Positions 25,201 to 37,200 of a DNA stretch of 64,000 bases are shown here, piece by piece. The notes under the pieces are model-generated. The model ran no database searches and was not told where the DNA came from. It saw nothing but the letters and a program-made list of their open reading frames with translations. The position numbers were made by a program, and so were the translations under genes. Position 1 is the first letter of the stretch; the number at the start of each line of letters is the position of its first letter. Source of the stretch: Incurvaria masculella (lineage: Eukaryota; Arthropoda; Insecta; Lepidoptera; Incurvariidae); contig OX335653.1 of assembly GCA_946894095.1 (NCBI GenBank), forward strand, positions 13,831,001 through 13,895,000. Reading direction: 5' to 3'.

Positions 25201-28200
25201 TGTCTTTGATATTATGGTTTTATAATTAAATATTTAGCGAAAGTAAGCCCTTTTCACCTATTGCTGATTAGATTAATCACCACATATTAAGGGCCTTTCT
25301 TAGCACCTTACAATCAATACCAGCACAAGATAATCAGCACTTTAGTAATAAAAGCACTTTAAGTGTCGATTAAGATAAATCAGCACTCGGTGAAAACCAG
25401 GCCCCGGTTGCACGAAGAAACGGCTGAGTTAATCAATCTTTAAATACGTCACCGATAGAGTTTCTTCCATACTGTCCACACAAAGTGACGTGTTTGATCA
25501 TACTTTGACGTTGATTTTGATTTTTTGTTCTTTCGTGCACTCGGCCCTTAGACTCAAACTGAAAGAAACTTGGGTATACGGTCCAGTTTGACGTTCCTGC
25601 AATCGTCGCAAGTTGCAAAATGTCTACGCTCGCACTAGCCCTCGCCAATTCCTCGGCATGAAGCGGTCTGCGCTAAAGAGCGCTAAGCGAGAACAGTCCT
25701 CCCGCCCGCGGGCCTCTTCATTAATCGCCATATGGAAATATTCCGATTCGTATTCAAACGAGGGCGCCACCGTCGCGCTCCGTCGCCGTCTCCCGAACGA
25801 ATCAGTGCGTTGGCTCGGAAAACTCATCGTTACGTTGCGCATATTTTGTACGCCTCTAAATGTGGGCTTCGCGGCGGAATCGGAAGCTAAGGCACGGGGC
25901 TTACAACAAAGGAGAGCCCCTTTGTTGTAAATCATTCATCCGCAATTTGTCACGAGTATTTTTTTAAAGAAATATATTTTTAACCGTTTTTAATACCTAT
26001 TTTTTTCATTATTGTTTACTTTATTTTATTTTATAAGAAACCTTACAGCTAATCTTAGATTATTTTATATTTTAATATTTTTAAGCCAATGACAAAGTTT
26101 CAATGTTTAGAAACTGAAGTGTCTTACAACTAAACGATATGAAACTTGCAACATTTTACAACCGCGTGTATGAGACCACACTGTGTGCGGTATGTATGTG
26201 GTGAAAGTAAATGTGTAATGTGTTGACTTATGTGTAATGTGAGTGTATGTATGTCTAGAGTGTATGCACTACGGGCCAGTGTATTAGGCGCCAATCCATC
26301 GAATTTTACTCGTACATCGCAATTTACTCGTTTATCGTGAAATAATACGTAGGTCAGATATGGGAATAGCGAGAAAGTATGTGAGTGGCAACCTAAATTC
26401 ATTTGTATGCGTGCGGCACAGCCAATTTCACATACAATATCGGTAGCGCCGGCAAGTTTGTTTACGAATAATAATAATAATACTCACCATCATTTGTTTA
26501 CGAATGTACACATTCTTACAGATTGGGAAAAAAATGGTGCTACCTATGTCATTCGTAAAAAGGCTATGGCTTAGCAAGACCCTCCGCCTAGTCGCTGGTC
26601 TTCCGCCACCGCCTACCTAGTAGCCATATAATGTTTGCAGATATCTATCCTGTGTACAACAGTTTAATAATATTTTCAAGGTATTAATCAAACAGAAGGG
26701 AAAAATATATATCTTAAAAACACGTTTAATCGTACGTAATGATATATAAAATATTGAAGCAGACATTTTGTGCGTACGTAATAGAAATAAATAAAAAAAA
26801 TACATCAAGGGAGAAAAAACGAATACTGATTTACAAAAAAAAAAATACTTGTTGTTTTAGAGTTTCACATTAAAATGGTTTTTCGCTGTCTTAACAAAGC
26901 TGATTTGCTTCGGTTATTTATATTTTTGACACGGGGTGGTAAATGATTCCAGAGTTCAGTGGCTGCATTTCTGAAGCTTCCTTAAAAAGATGCCGAATGG
27001 TGCTTAGGTGCAATGAGTAGTTGTGATCTTGCTCGGGTTCAATTTTCTATGGATGCTATGCATAAGACAGACTTGCGAGGTCTACAGCTCAGAGAGCCAA
27101 TAGTTTATAATTAGTCAGCAATTCCAATGGTATGGTGCCTCGATGGTCGAGGTGGACTTGTCTTTTCTGAGAACTTTGGGCACCTATCGGCACAGGCAAT
27201 GACGATTATCATGAAAGTAAATAGAAGCTCTAATCAAAGAGACAGCAAAAAATATTTTATACGCTTTTTGGGGGTGGCCATTACATTCTCTAAAGGAAAA
27301 TTGCCCTCATCTGTCAGTGGACATTTATTCAGTTTTAATACAAACTCGCGAGGTCTTCGGATCCGAGAGCCACGAGTATTTTATCAAAATATAACCTCTT
27401 CTCATCGTAAATTCGCTTCCAATTTATTCCGTAAAAAACATTAATTGCCACAATTTCAAGGTAAGCCTTCGCTTATCGGCCGGCCCTCGCAGGAATTGTC
27501 ATCAAAGCATCGGAAATAGAAAGCCTAACGAATCGCGAAAATCCCTTGCCGGAGCAGTTTCGGCGACGGTCGGGGCGCGGGGCGGTCGGGGCGCGGGGCG
27601 GTCGGGGCGCGGGGCGCTCGGGGCGCGGGGCGCTCGGGGCGCGGGGCGCTCGGGGCGCGGGGCGGTCGGGGCGCGGGGCTGACGGTAGGCGGAGGGTGCG
27701 GGGCGACAGGAGCGGGACGTCACCACGCGCTGCGTCAGCGTTTTTATAAGCCGCGCGTTTTGTAAAACTCTCCGCAACTACTGCTACCCGCCGCCCGCGC
27801 CGCCGCCCCGCCACGGATACGGCGGACCCCTCGACGCAGGTTAGGGTCGGTTCACACCAACCAGGACTTTTAAGCAGTGGAGTTTTTTTTTCGATCGCTT
27901 CAGTAGGGTATCCGTTTGCAAGAACAGTACGACCGGGCGCTAGCGTCCTCAATAATTAAAATATAGAAATAAAAATGGTAGACTTTCTCGGAAATTTCTC
28001 GAAAACGAAAAGAGATATGTAAAAAATTAATCATATTGGAAATTTAGAGAGATTTATGTGATTTCGGTGGAATTATAATTTAGGGTAAATTTACACCTTT
28101 CGGAGACACCTAATTTGGTGCTTTCACATATCCGAATGTGGTAATTTGTCATATCGAGACGACGACGGTTTATGAGATAGGCTTTGTAATGCATTTAATA

Positions 28201-31200
28201 AAAAAAAATATTTTTCCACGTTGTATAAGTTACTTTTGCTTGATTGAAGTTTTCCGTTCTTTTTAACTCCTCTGATTTTAAAGTGCATTAATGAAATAAA
28301 GTCTTTTTCAATGCGCCGCAAGTTCATGGGGCTAATGGTTCTGTGATTGATTTTTTTTTGCAAAGGAGAATAGACTTTTTCTATAACGTAGAACGTCCCG
28401 TGTTGCCGAAGCCGCGCTGCACCGTGACACGAAGCCAAAATGGTTGAGCTCTCAAAAAAAAAAACCCTACACCGTTTGCTGTAGTAACTTAAGTATTATG
28501 TTGTATAGTAGTCATGTTAAATCATTAAATATTATAAAACACTACTGCTGGATCTAAAAGTGAACTAAAAATATCGAAAAAAATATATGTAGCAATGCTT
28601 CATTACTTCATATAAATATAAATAAATAAAAGTCATATAAATAAAATATTAATTATAATTTTAATCTAAAATTACTTTGACGATTTTCGTAAAAAGTTTG
28701 GTATCGGTTGCATATTTTTTTGTCATTAATATTGTTAAATTACCTTACCCCTTCTTACTGTTTTAAGTAAATGTACAAATGGGTACCAAATAATATCTGT
28801 CATGGCTGGTCCTCTAGCACAAGCCTAACTAAGTTGAGGACCAGCTGCATTTCTGTACTAGTTTTAACTTTATTTATGCAATAAATTGATTTGACTCAAT
28901 TCTATTATATGTCACACGCAGTCACGTTAGGAAATAATAAAATGGTAGAACAACCTACCAGGCTGGCCAGCAAAAGTATTTTTTAAAAAGTGACTTACCA
29001 TATGACGATATACTATTGACTGCTGAATTTCACTTGAAATGTACATCTAAATCAATTCAACTATTTAGAAGTTATGGTTGAATAAGACGTGTCGGTCCAG
29101 AACCTCATCCCGCAATAGGAAAAAGTTGGTTGGCACTTAATTTTAAATTAATAAACTCACACACATAGATATAGCCTTACATATATTAACTCTTAGCCCA
29201 CCATTTTAATTTTTAGGTAGTCTTTACAAAATGGGCAGCGCGTCGCGTATGTGTGAACTGACCCTTAGGGCCTTTTCCCTATCTCTCGATAAAGTTTTCA
29301 TTAGCTTATTGTCCGCATGTACCCTGTGAATCAATTCACGTTTAAACTTGGTTCATATAAGCCAGATAGGATTCTGAAGCATTAAAGTGCTGCGCAAGTG
29401 TGCTGTGACAAAGTTTTATTTGATGTAAAAAAACCGGACAAGTGCGAGTATGACCAGGGTTACGTAAGAAATCGTATGTAGATATAAGTTTTGAAGTTTA
29501 CACGTCGCTGCAAATTATGACTGTTAAGGCCCTGGTACTAGCCAAATCGCAAAGTTAGACGAGGCACCCCAAGGTAACTAACTAAGTCTGACGATTAGAA
29601 GTGTCATTCTTACAATATATGATTCCTTGCCTAGGAATAAACCTATTTTCTTTATTGTGTGTTTCCTTTTTCCATACAAAATTCATTGCGGAAATGGTGT
29701 CCATTTCCGAACTTTTTTTACTAAATGAAGAAATCTAAAAGCAAATGGATCTATTTGTTTATGCATAGGCATATACGCTATTTTTGCTTATATCTAGAAA
29801 TCATAATACTTTGAGATTTCTGATGTGAAAAATCGACTTTTGTTATTATTATTTAAATAAATTATGGAATCAAAAAATCAAAGAGTTCTATTTGGACTTG
29901 CTGAGGCATTTCTGTACATATTATCACATTTATTTAAAGGTGCATTTGTATGGCGCGAATAGTTTATAATGTGCCAGTAGCGGAGTCCAGGCTGATGAGA
30001 GCTTCATACTGTCGTCCTGGTTAAAGTTCGCATGGTTTGGGATTTCAATCGATTCACGGACCAGACGCGGCATATAGTATGTTTCAATTACTAACATTTT
30101 AATCTGGTCAAAACGAAAACCGTGATCGCTTCCACTGGCAATAACGTATTCACATATTGCCGACTTATGCCCCTCGTTGTTTTTCACCGCCTTGATCTGT
30201 TCCGAGACAGGCCAAGCAGGATATTTTGCTGAGCCGTGCCACAAATGCCAACAGTACTCCACGAAAGATCTTATCTGCACCTTGCAAAGGAGCAGTTTTT
30301 GCGGCTTTTGGAGCGGCACCCCGTTGAGGACTTTCAGCCTTTTGAGGCAAGCTTGGCTTTATCATTGATGTGGTGTCCGAAATTATCGTCATGCGTCAGT
30401 TCTAAATCAAGGATCTCCGACAATACGTTGGTACAAGTACGTAATAGAGTTGTACCCTGGAAGGTCGGAGCTGCACTGAACTGAGTCTGCTTCGCGCTGA
30501 ATTTACGGGCCTGTGTCTTGCTCGCGTTCAACTCAGCGAGGTTCTGGAGACCCCATTAGGAAACTTTATCGACGGTCTCTTCGAATCTAACAACGAGTCG
30601 CCGCCCCTCCTCGCCCGGCTTGCAGTTCGGTGACTGTTGAACTTGGCTTGCATCAATGTCGCCCAAATTGAGCAGATCATAAATTTGCAGCAGAAAAAGG
30701 GTTGGGGACAGCACATATCCCTGCGGTACCCCGGGATTCACTGGCATAGTTTTGGAGCAACAACCGTCAACCGAGGCTGTTATGTTGCGGCCATGCAGAA
30801 AGTTGGCGAACCAGTCACGTAGCTCGGTTGGAAGGACATGGGAGGGCAGCTTGGATAGCAGTTCCTTGTGCCAGACCCGGTCAAATGCTTTGGCGATATC
30901 CAGGCCGATAGCCATACATTCGCCGTGATTACTCTCTCTCTCGCCCCGCTTCCTACCCACCGTCTTCCCTTTCAACACTAGAGTACTCGTTAGAGCGAAG
31001 AGGCTTGGAAAGCACTCTCCTCTCCTCCCGGTCCCACGCACCGAACTATTACCCTCCAGGGATCTAATTTTTTCTTTACGCTTGCAAAAATTTAGACCCG
31101 TCAGACTCAACTTCAAAACATTACAACAAATAAAGCAATTCTAAAACTAGGAATCGTTTAATATTTTTTCCGCATTATTGTATTATCGACTAAAAGTACA

Positions 31201-34200
31201 AGGCTGTACATAATTGTCTACGAATAAAAACATAGTCAAGTCAAGCATTTGAGAGATGCTCTTATTTAGAAATTAAGAGTACTATAGTTACCCGGTTAAA
31301 AAATGTCAATATCTCTCGACCGTTTGATCTCCGATGTAAAAAAAAATATTCCGACGAATTGAGAACCTCCTCCTTTTTTTTAAGTCGGTCAAAAATCAAT
31401 CCCTGCCGCACGCCGAAAGTAATTTCCCGTTCCATCTTCGATGAAAGCGTTTGGAAAGCGCGGGGAAAGCGAAGGGAACATTATTAATTACTCATATCGC
31501 GAAACAAAGAATTTTCGACGTATTAAGTCGCGATATTGTGCTCGCGCGGCCCCCTCCACCCCATCCCTCCGTACGCGCGAACACAAAAGCCTTAACTAAT
31601 GGGACCCTCAGCATCCGAAAGGAACTATTACCCCCAAAGTTTCTCCAATTATTATAGACCCTAACGCAAATGAATAAGGCTCGGTATCCGATGCAGATTT
31701 ATTTAGTTAATGATGGCTTAGAAAGCCAGTATTATATTTTGATAAAGTATCATTTCCCACAAACAATTCAAGGCGATGTGGCCTCCGATATAATACGAGA
31801 TAAGGGTGATATATCGCTGCGGCGATACGCAGAAAGAGTGAGCTTTCGGAGTTCATTGTGAGCTTTTCCTATTTATGAAGGGAGTTCATATTTACGTCAA
31901 AGTAAGAAAGCGCCGATAGCATGAATAGACCTAATCAGACGACGTACGATATTTCTATTAGTCTAATCATGGGGCTTAACGGACGATTTGTCAAAAGGCT
32001 TCGGTAAGCTCGGTTAAGGTGGCCCAACCCGGCGTGCCTAACTCATTCACGGGCACGGTACAAAACCGTGCTGTTGCGCTCTGGGACCTTCTCTGTTTTA
32101 AAGAATTAGACAGGCTCCGTGATGAGGAAGATAAAACATGACCACAAAAAAGATAATGTGCATAGTGTATGATTTGGTAAGATTTACGAAAATTTTAATT
32201 TCAAAACGACTTATAGCTAAAAGTAAACCACGACCGCTGTAGTAAAAAATGGAACAAAAACCAAATAGATTATAAATCTTGATTAAATAAGCTATGTCTG
32301 ATGACTAATCTTTTTAAGATGTTCTTACTTTATCATTGCGTAATCCACCTCCAAAGTTATTGTATAAAACGCGCGAAAAATGCGAACTTTCGGACCTTGT
32401 AACTTAGAAACCAAACACAATTTTACAATGCCAATGGTCATCAGACATCTAGTTCGATCAAATAAAGCTATTTTGAGCAAAATTTTGGATCTCTGACAAG
32501 AAATATGGGCGTGATCTTCTTTCCCCTTTTGTATGGGGAGATGAGCGGGTTGGGCCACCTTAAGGAGGCTATATTTTTTTCAGACAAATAAAATTATTAT
32601 TTTCATCACAGATGAAAATATTCAGGATTTATTGCCGCAAGTATTTAAAGTTTTTTTAGTACTAAAATTTAGCCTGGTTTTCACCAACTATCGATTTATT
32701 TTAATCGACACTTAAAGGGCCTTTATTTCTAAAGTGCGTTCTAAAGTTTCTTGTACCGTTATCGATTGCAAGCTGCTAAGAAAGGCCCTTAATATGTAGC
32801 GATTAAGCTAATCGGCTGTAGGTGAAAAAGGCACTTAGAGAACAGTGCAGACATTTTTAATCATTGCTAAAATTACACACATACTTGAATACAGTAGGTA
32901 CGCGGAACACTCAGATAGTTTTGCGATACTACAAAAATAAAATAATAAGAAGATTTTTTTATAATAAATACATAAAATTGAAATGTAATTAACTAAAAAT
33001 AATTAAAGCTATTAAAATAAAATATTTCCTCTATTTTATTTAGTCTAACTACAAAAAGTATTTTAGAGGTTTGATTTTTATTTATATCTTTCGAAAGAAC
33101 TCTCCATTAGCATTTGGCAGTTTCCTACGTCTATTACAATTTTCATAACATGTTGTTTTACTAACAACTGTTCAGGGAATTATTTAAAAAACGGAACAAT
33201 TACGGACTGCACCCATTTACTGTAGACGGTACCTCAATAAGAAACAATATATCCTCCAGATCCTTTATCTAAATATAGGGTCGGTTAAGTGGAATTTCAA
33301 TCCCTCAATCCCTGCCGTGGTATTTCTCTAAAAACACAACCTGCGAATCTGCTCATGAGATTCTCCTGTGAGTGATATCACCGGTGAGTCACAATACTTT
33401 CGTACTCATGAAATGACAACCACGAAGAAAGTTCTACGACTGACTGGTGAGACACCAGTGACACACCGGTGACTCACAGGTGAGAATCTCATGAGTAGAC
33501 CCGCTGAGGTCCTTTTAACATGGTGTGAAGAAGCACCTGGCCGGCCGGCATGGTTTTCGTAGTCCCCAGAAAGTAAAGCCCATTGACACTTTTGGGTACG
33601 TCTTATGTTAGGGACTGGGGTACGCCAAAAGCGTGATTAAAATTACATTCGACGAAACGACCCGTTCTAGGTAACATTTATAGATGTATCCGAGTCCACC
33701 CTTGCAATAGTGAATTTGAAACAATATATTGCATTTAATTGCTCGCAAAGTTATTCAAAAGGTTAATTCCGGTAACCGCCAGGTAAAAATAAACAAGGAA
33801 AAAATCCTCTAATGTCTCCAGTTAATCCAATTCCCAGCGAGAGGCGTTCACCTCGCGCGACAAAACCGAAATTCATTTGCATAGTCCCTCCGCGAGGACG
33901 CGAAAAACAAGTAACGCAAACAAACTCAGAGGGGACGGCAAAAAACTAAACAATGTTCCGCTCCCACGGCAAGTTATTACCCGCCCGCATCAGTGTGCGA
34001 ATATCTCGGGCGGGGGACGCATTTAGGTAGACCCGTGCGGACAACGAGTAAGCAAGGAGTAGAGCGGCGACCGAAACTTATCTGAATAGTGGCAGCGCAG
34101 CCATTTGTAAGAGAGTCGTTACCCTATAAATTCCTCATATTACGGGTGATAACTGTTAACATACTCTTAATGTTTTATTAAGTTTTTAAAATTTTGTATT

Positions 34201-37200
34201 CTAAAAGAGATTTTAAAAATTTTGACAATATTTTTAATGATAATTGATTTGAAAAATAAAACATACAGACGCAGATTTTTATAATATGTTAATGTAATCT
34301 TCTCATTAAATAAATCAATCTAAAAATAATGTAAAATTTCAAAAACCTAGTAAAACATTAACAGCTCTATTCAGAGTGGGCGGCCTAATTTTAATGCGTT
34401 TTAAGGTCGGACTAAACTGGTTTTTGTACGGTTAGTCTGGTGCTAATCTTATAATTACTTACTACTTACTATACTTGGAATGGCATCCAAGAGATGGAAA
34501 AAGAAATAAAGGACGACAAAGAAAGCTATGGGACGATGATATCGCAAAGACAGCTGGAAAAATATGGACAAGAGCAGCTAAAGACAGAAGAACATGGATC
34601 TCGATGGGGGAGGCCTATGCCCTGTAATGGGGAACTCAGTAAACTACTTCTTACAACAGAAATAACATAACATACATATAAGGAACGAAACTGTAAACTG
34701 AGTAAATAAAAGGCTTTATTATTATTATATTATTATTATTAATCTTATACTAGTTTTGACAGGTCCTCTCTGAATACGACTGTCTGAGCATGTAAAAAGT
34801 TATCACCCATAAGTATGGGAAGTCGAAAGGATAACGAATCTCTTATGGCCAAGCACTTACTCCACGTAATTCCAGGTCGAAATTTGCACGCTATGTATGT
34901 CTAATATCTATAAAATGTAGAAACGGCCCTACATGCTCTTTACATATTTTTCAAATCTCTGTTGAACCAAAGTCGATGCTTCGCTTCAAGCGGCTTCATT
35001 GTGTAAATATTAAATTTTAAAACGTTCGTCCGCTGAACGCAATGATCACGTACCATTTGAAATCTCCTGATGTTGAGAGATATCTCCGAAAGAGATGTAT
35101 GCCTAATATTTCCACTCGCTATATCGAGTGGTAAGGGTGCAGCAGCGATAGAAGGTGCTCTAGAAGTAGACGGCATCGTTCGCTGAGTGCGCCGAGCCAC
35201 AGAATAAGAAATAGTGCCGAGCCAACTTTGCGAGGGTCCCGCTCACTCGATATCGAATATTGTAGTATCCTTGCACGGCCCATAACGTTTTCTTTCCAAC
35301 GAGATACGTAATTAAAATTTTAACTTGGCTTTGCATGCGCTGAGGCTGCCCGAGCGTTTTTTTAAGACTTTGGTTATGTAATGACTTTTTTATATTTATT
35401 GTTAATTGTTCAAAAATAAAAAAAAATATTACATTAATCTATTAACATTGACAGATTCTAGATTTACTCAAATCACCGCACTATTACATTTACTGCACAT
35501 ACACCTTATTGTACCTCGTGACCAATTTTAGTAGTGAGGGCACCTACTTTGGCCGATTCACACTCCCGGCCAACACGCTTGCAAGCGATCCAAATTCGCG
35601 AGCTGACTATTAAGCTCAAATTATTTCCTAGGCACTCATATTCATGGAGTTACGGACTTAGTTATGGCCAAGACGATAAATACCTTTCCGTTATAATGAA
35701 CTTTTCTGTCCTGTGTTTTACGTCAAAAGTGGCTACGCTACTGCTCCCGTCCTACGCTTCTCGGTGTGTGCGGTCGACACGCTCGATCATATCCCGAGGG
35801 AGGAATCGGTTACGTGGCTCGCACCGCTATGTGTTAAGGGGTGGACCAGCGTGTGAGTTGATGGTCCATAATTACTTAAAAAGAATACACATCACGCCGT
35901 TCCGCGGAAAGGTAGGCAAAGGATACAATCTCAGCATACTTCTTTCGCTACTTCCACAAGCAGTGCACTAATTTGAACTAACCTGTGGAATGGTATGGTA
36001 TGGTAAGTTTCTAAATTTACTAAACACTCAGGCTGAGATAAATACATAGTCACGAATGGAACTAATTAGTGTCAAAAGTGACATTTAGTACAACAAAATG
36101 TGTCAAAGTGATGCATGAAAGTGCAACTTTTCGTTATTCGTTTCAGTTACGACTATTTATCTCAGCCTTCGGCTGTATCATCGTTTTAAATCGTTCGATA
36201 GTCGAAGCGGCAGTTAAAAAAGAGCAATATTAGGAAGGTCCCGGCATGGCACCTAGTTCCCCTGAGGTGTGTTAGGCTGATATCATGACAGTAGGTGTGG
36301 TATTAACCATCCATGTCCAGTCACATAAAAAATAACGTATTCCCAAATTGTGTAAAAAAACCATAAAGCGTCATTTACTTACGAAATTGTCTTTAGAAAG
36401 TCTTTAGCTCATCGTTTTATATCAAACTAATGTATATTTTATATTTTTAATGTTTTTTGACAATCAAAGCAGCGATTTTTAAGGCATGAATAATGACATG
36501 CTACTCTGACTCTAACTTTAGAATGTTAATACCTTAAATGGCAACTTCCTGAGTCCATCTTCCGCCTCAACCACAAGAATCACCTCCTAAAGGAGTATTG
36601 GCAAAGCTTACCAAGAGCGGCCACGGATTATAAATATCTAATTTGTATCTTCATAAGCAAATTAATTATATGATGTTAGATGGTCTAGTGGCGGAGGTAT
36701 GTCATAGATTTTGTTGCTCAATTTGTTTAACCCCTTATAGGACATATTATCCGACATATTATATTTTTTTTAAACCTACATTGATTTACCAGCTCAACAT
36801 GTACTTAATAACCAACATTTAAAAATTTGAATAGTAGTTTTTACGGCTGTCAATATATATGGATATCAATCTATAAATCCATAAGGGTTGTCAAAACGCC
36901 ACAGAGATGGCGACTGAGGCTTACAAATGTTTCGGAGTAAACAAGTGTTAACGAATCGGCCAATGTTTCACCTCTGATAACTTCTCCACTCCTACTTATA
37001 TTTTTTGGACATTCTCCTATGATGTCATAACTACCATTACTACACATACAATCTGTATTAATGCCCGAGTGTGGCCCTGGCGCGTGGAACCGCCTGAGGT
37101 GACTTACTATGTGTACGCTTACAGCGTCCGTCTATCTCCTACGTTCACTTACAAACTGTATACATACCTCGCACGCTTCTAAATGTAGATATGACAGTCA

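Noticed and set aside
25613..25935. Overlapping 100-codon frames on both strands
   Set aside because: Mirror frames in GC-balanced DNA; no family resemblance and no splice context.
27473..27952. 159-codon Pro/Arg/Ala-rich frame on the minus strand
   Set aside because: It is translation of the GC-rich 16-bp minisatellite; frames on both strands are open for the same compositional reason.
35534..35971. 145-codon + strand frame
   Set aside because: No domain, no codon-bias contrast, no splice sites; kept only as an unassigned stretch.
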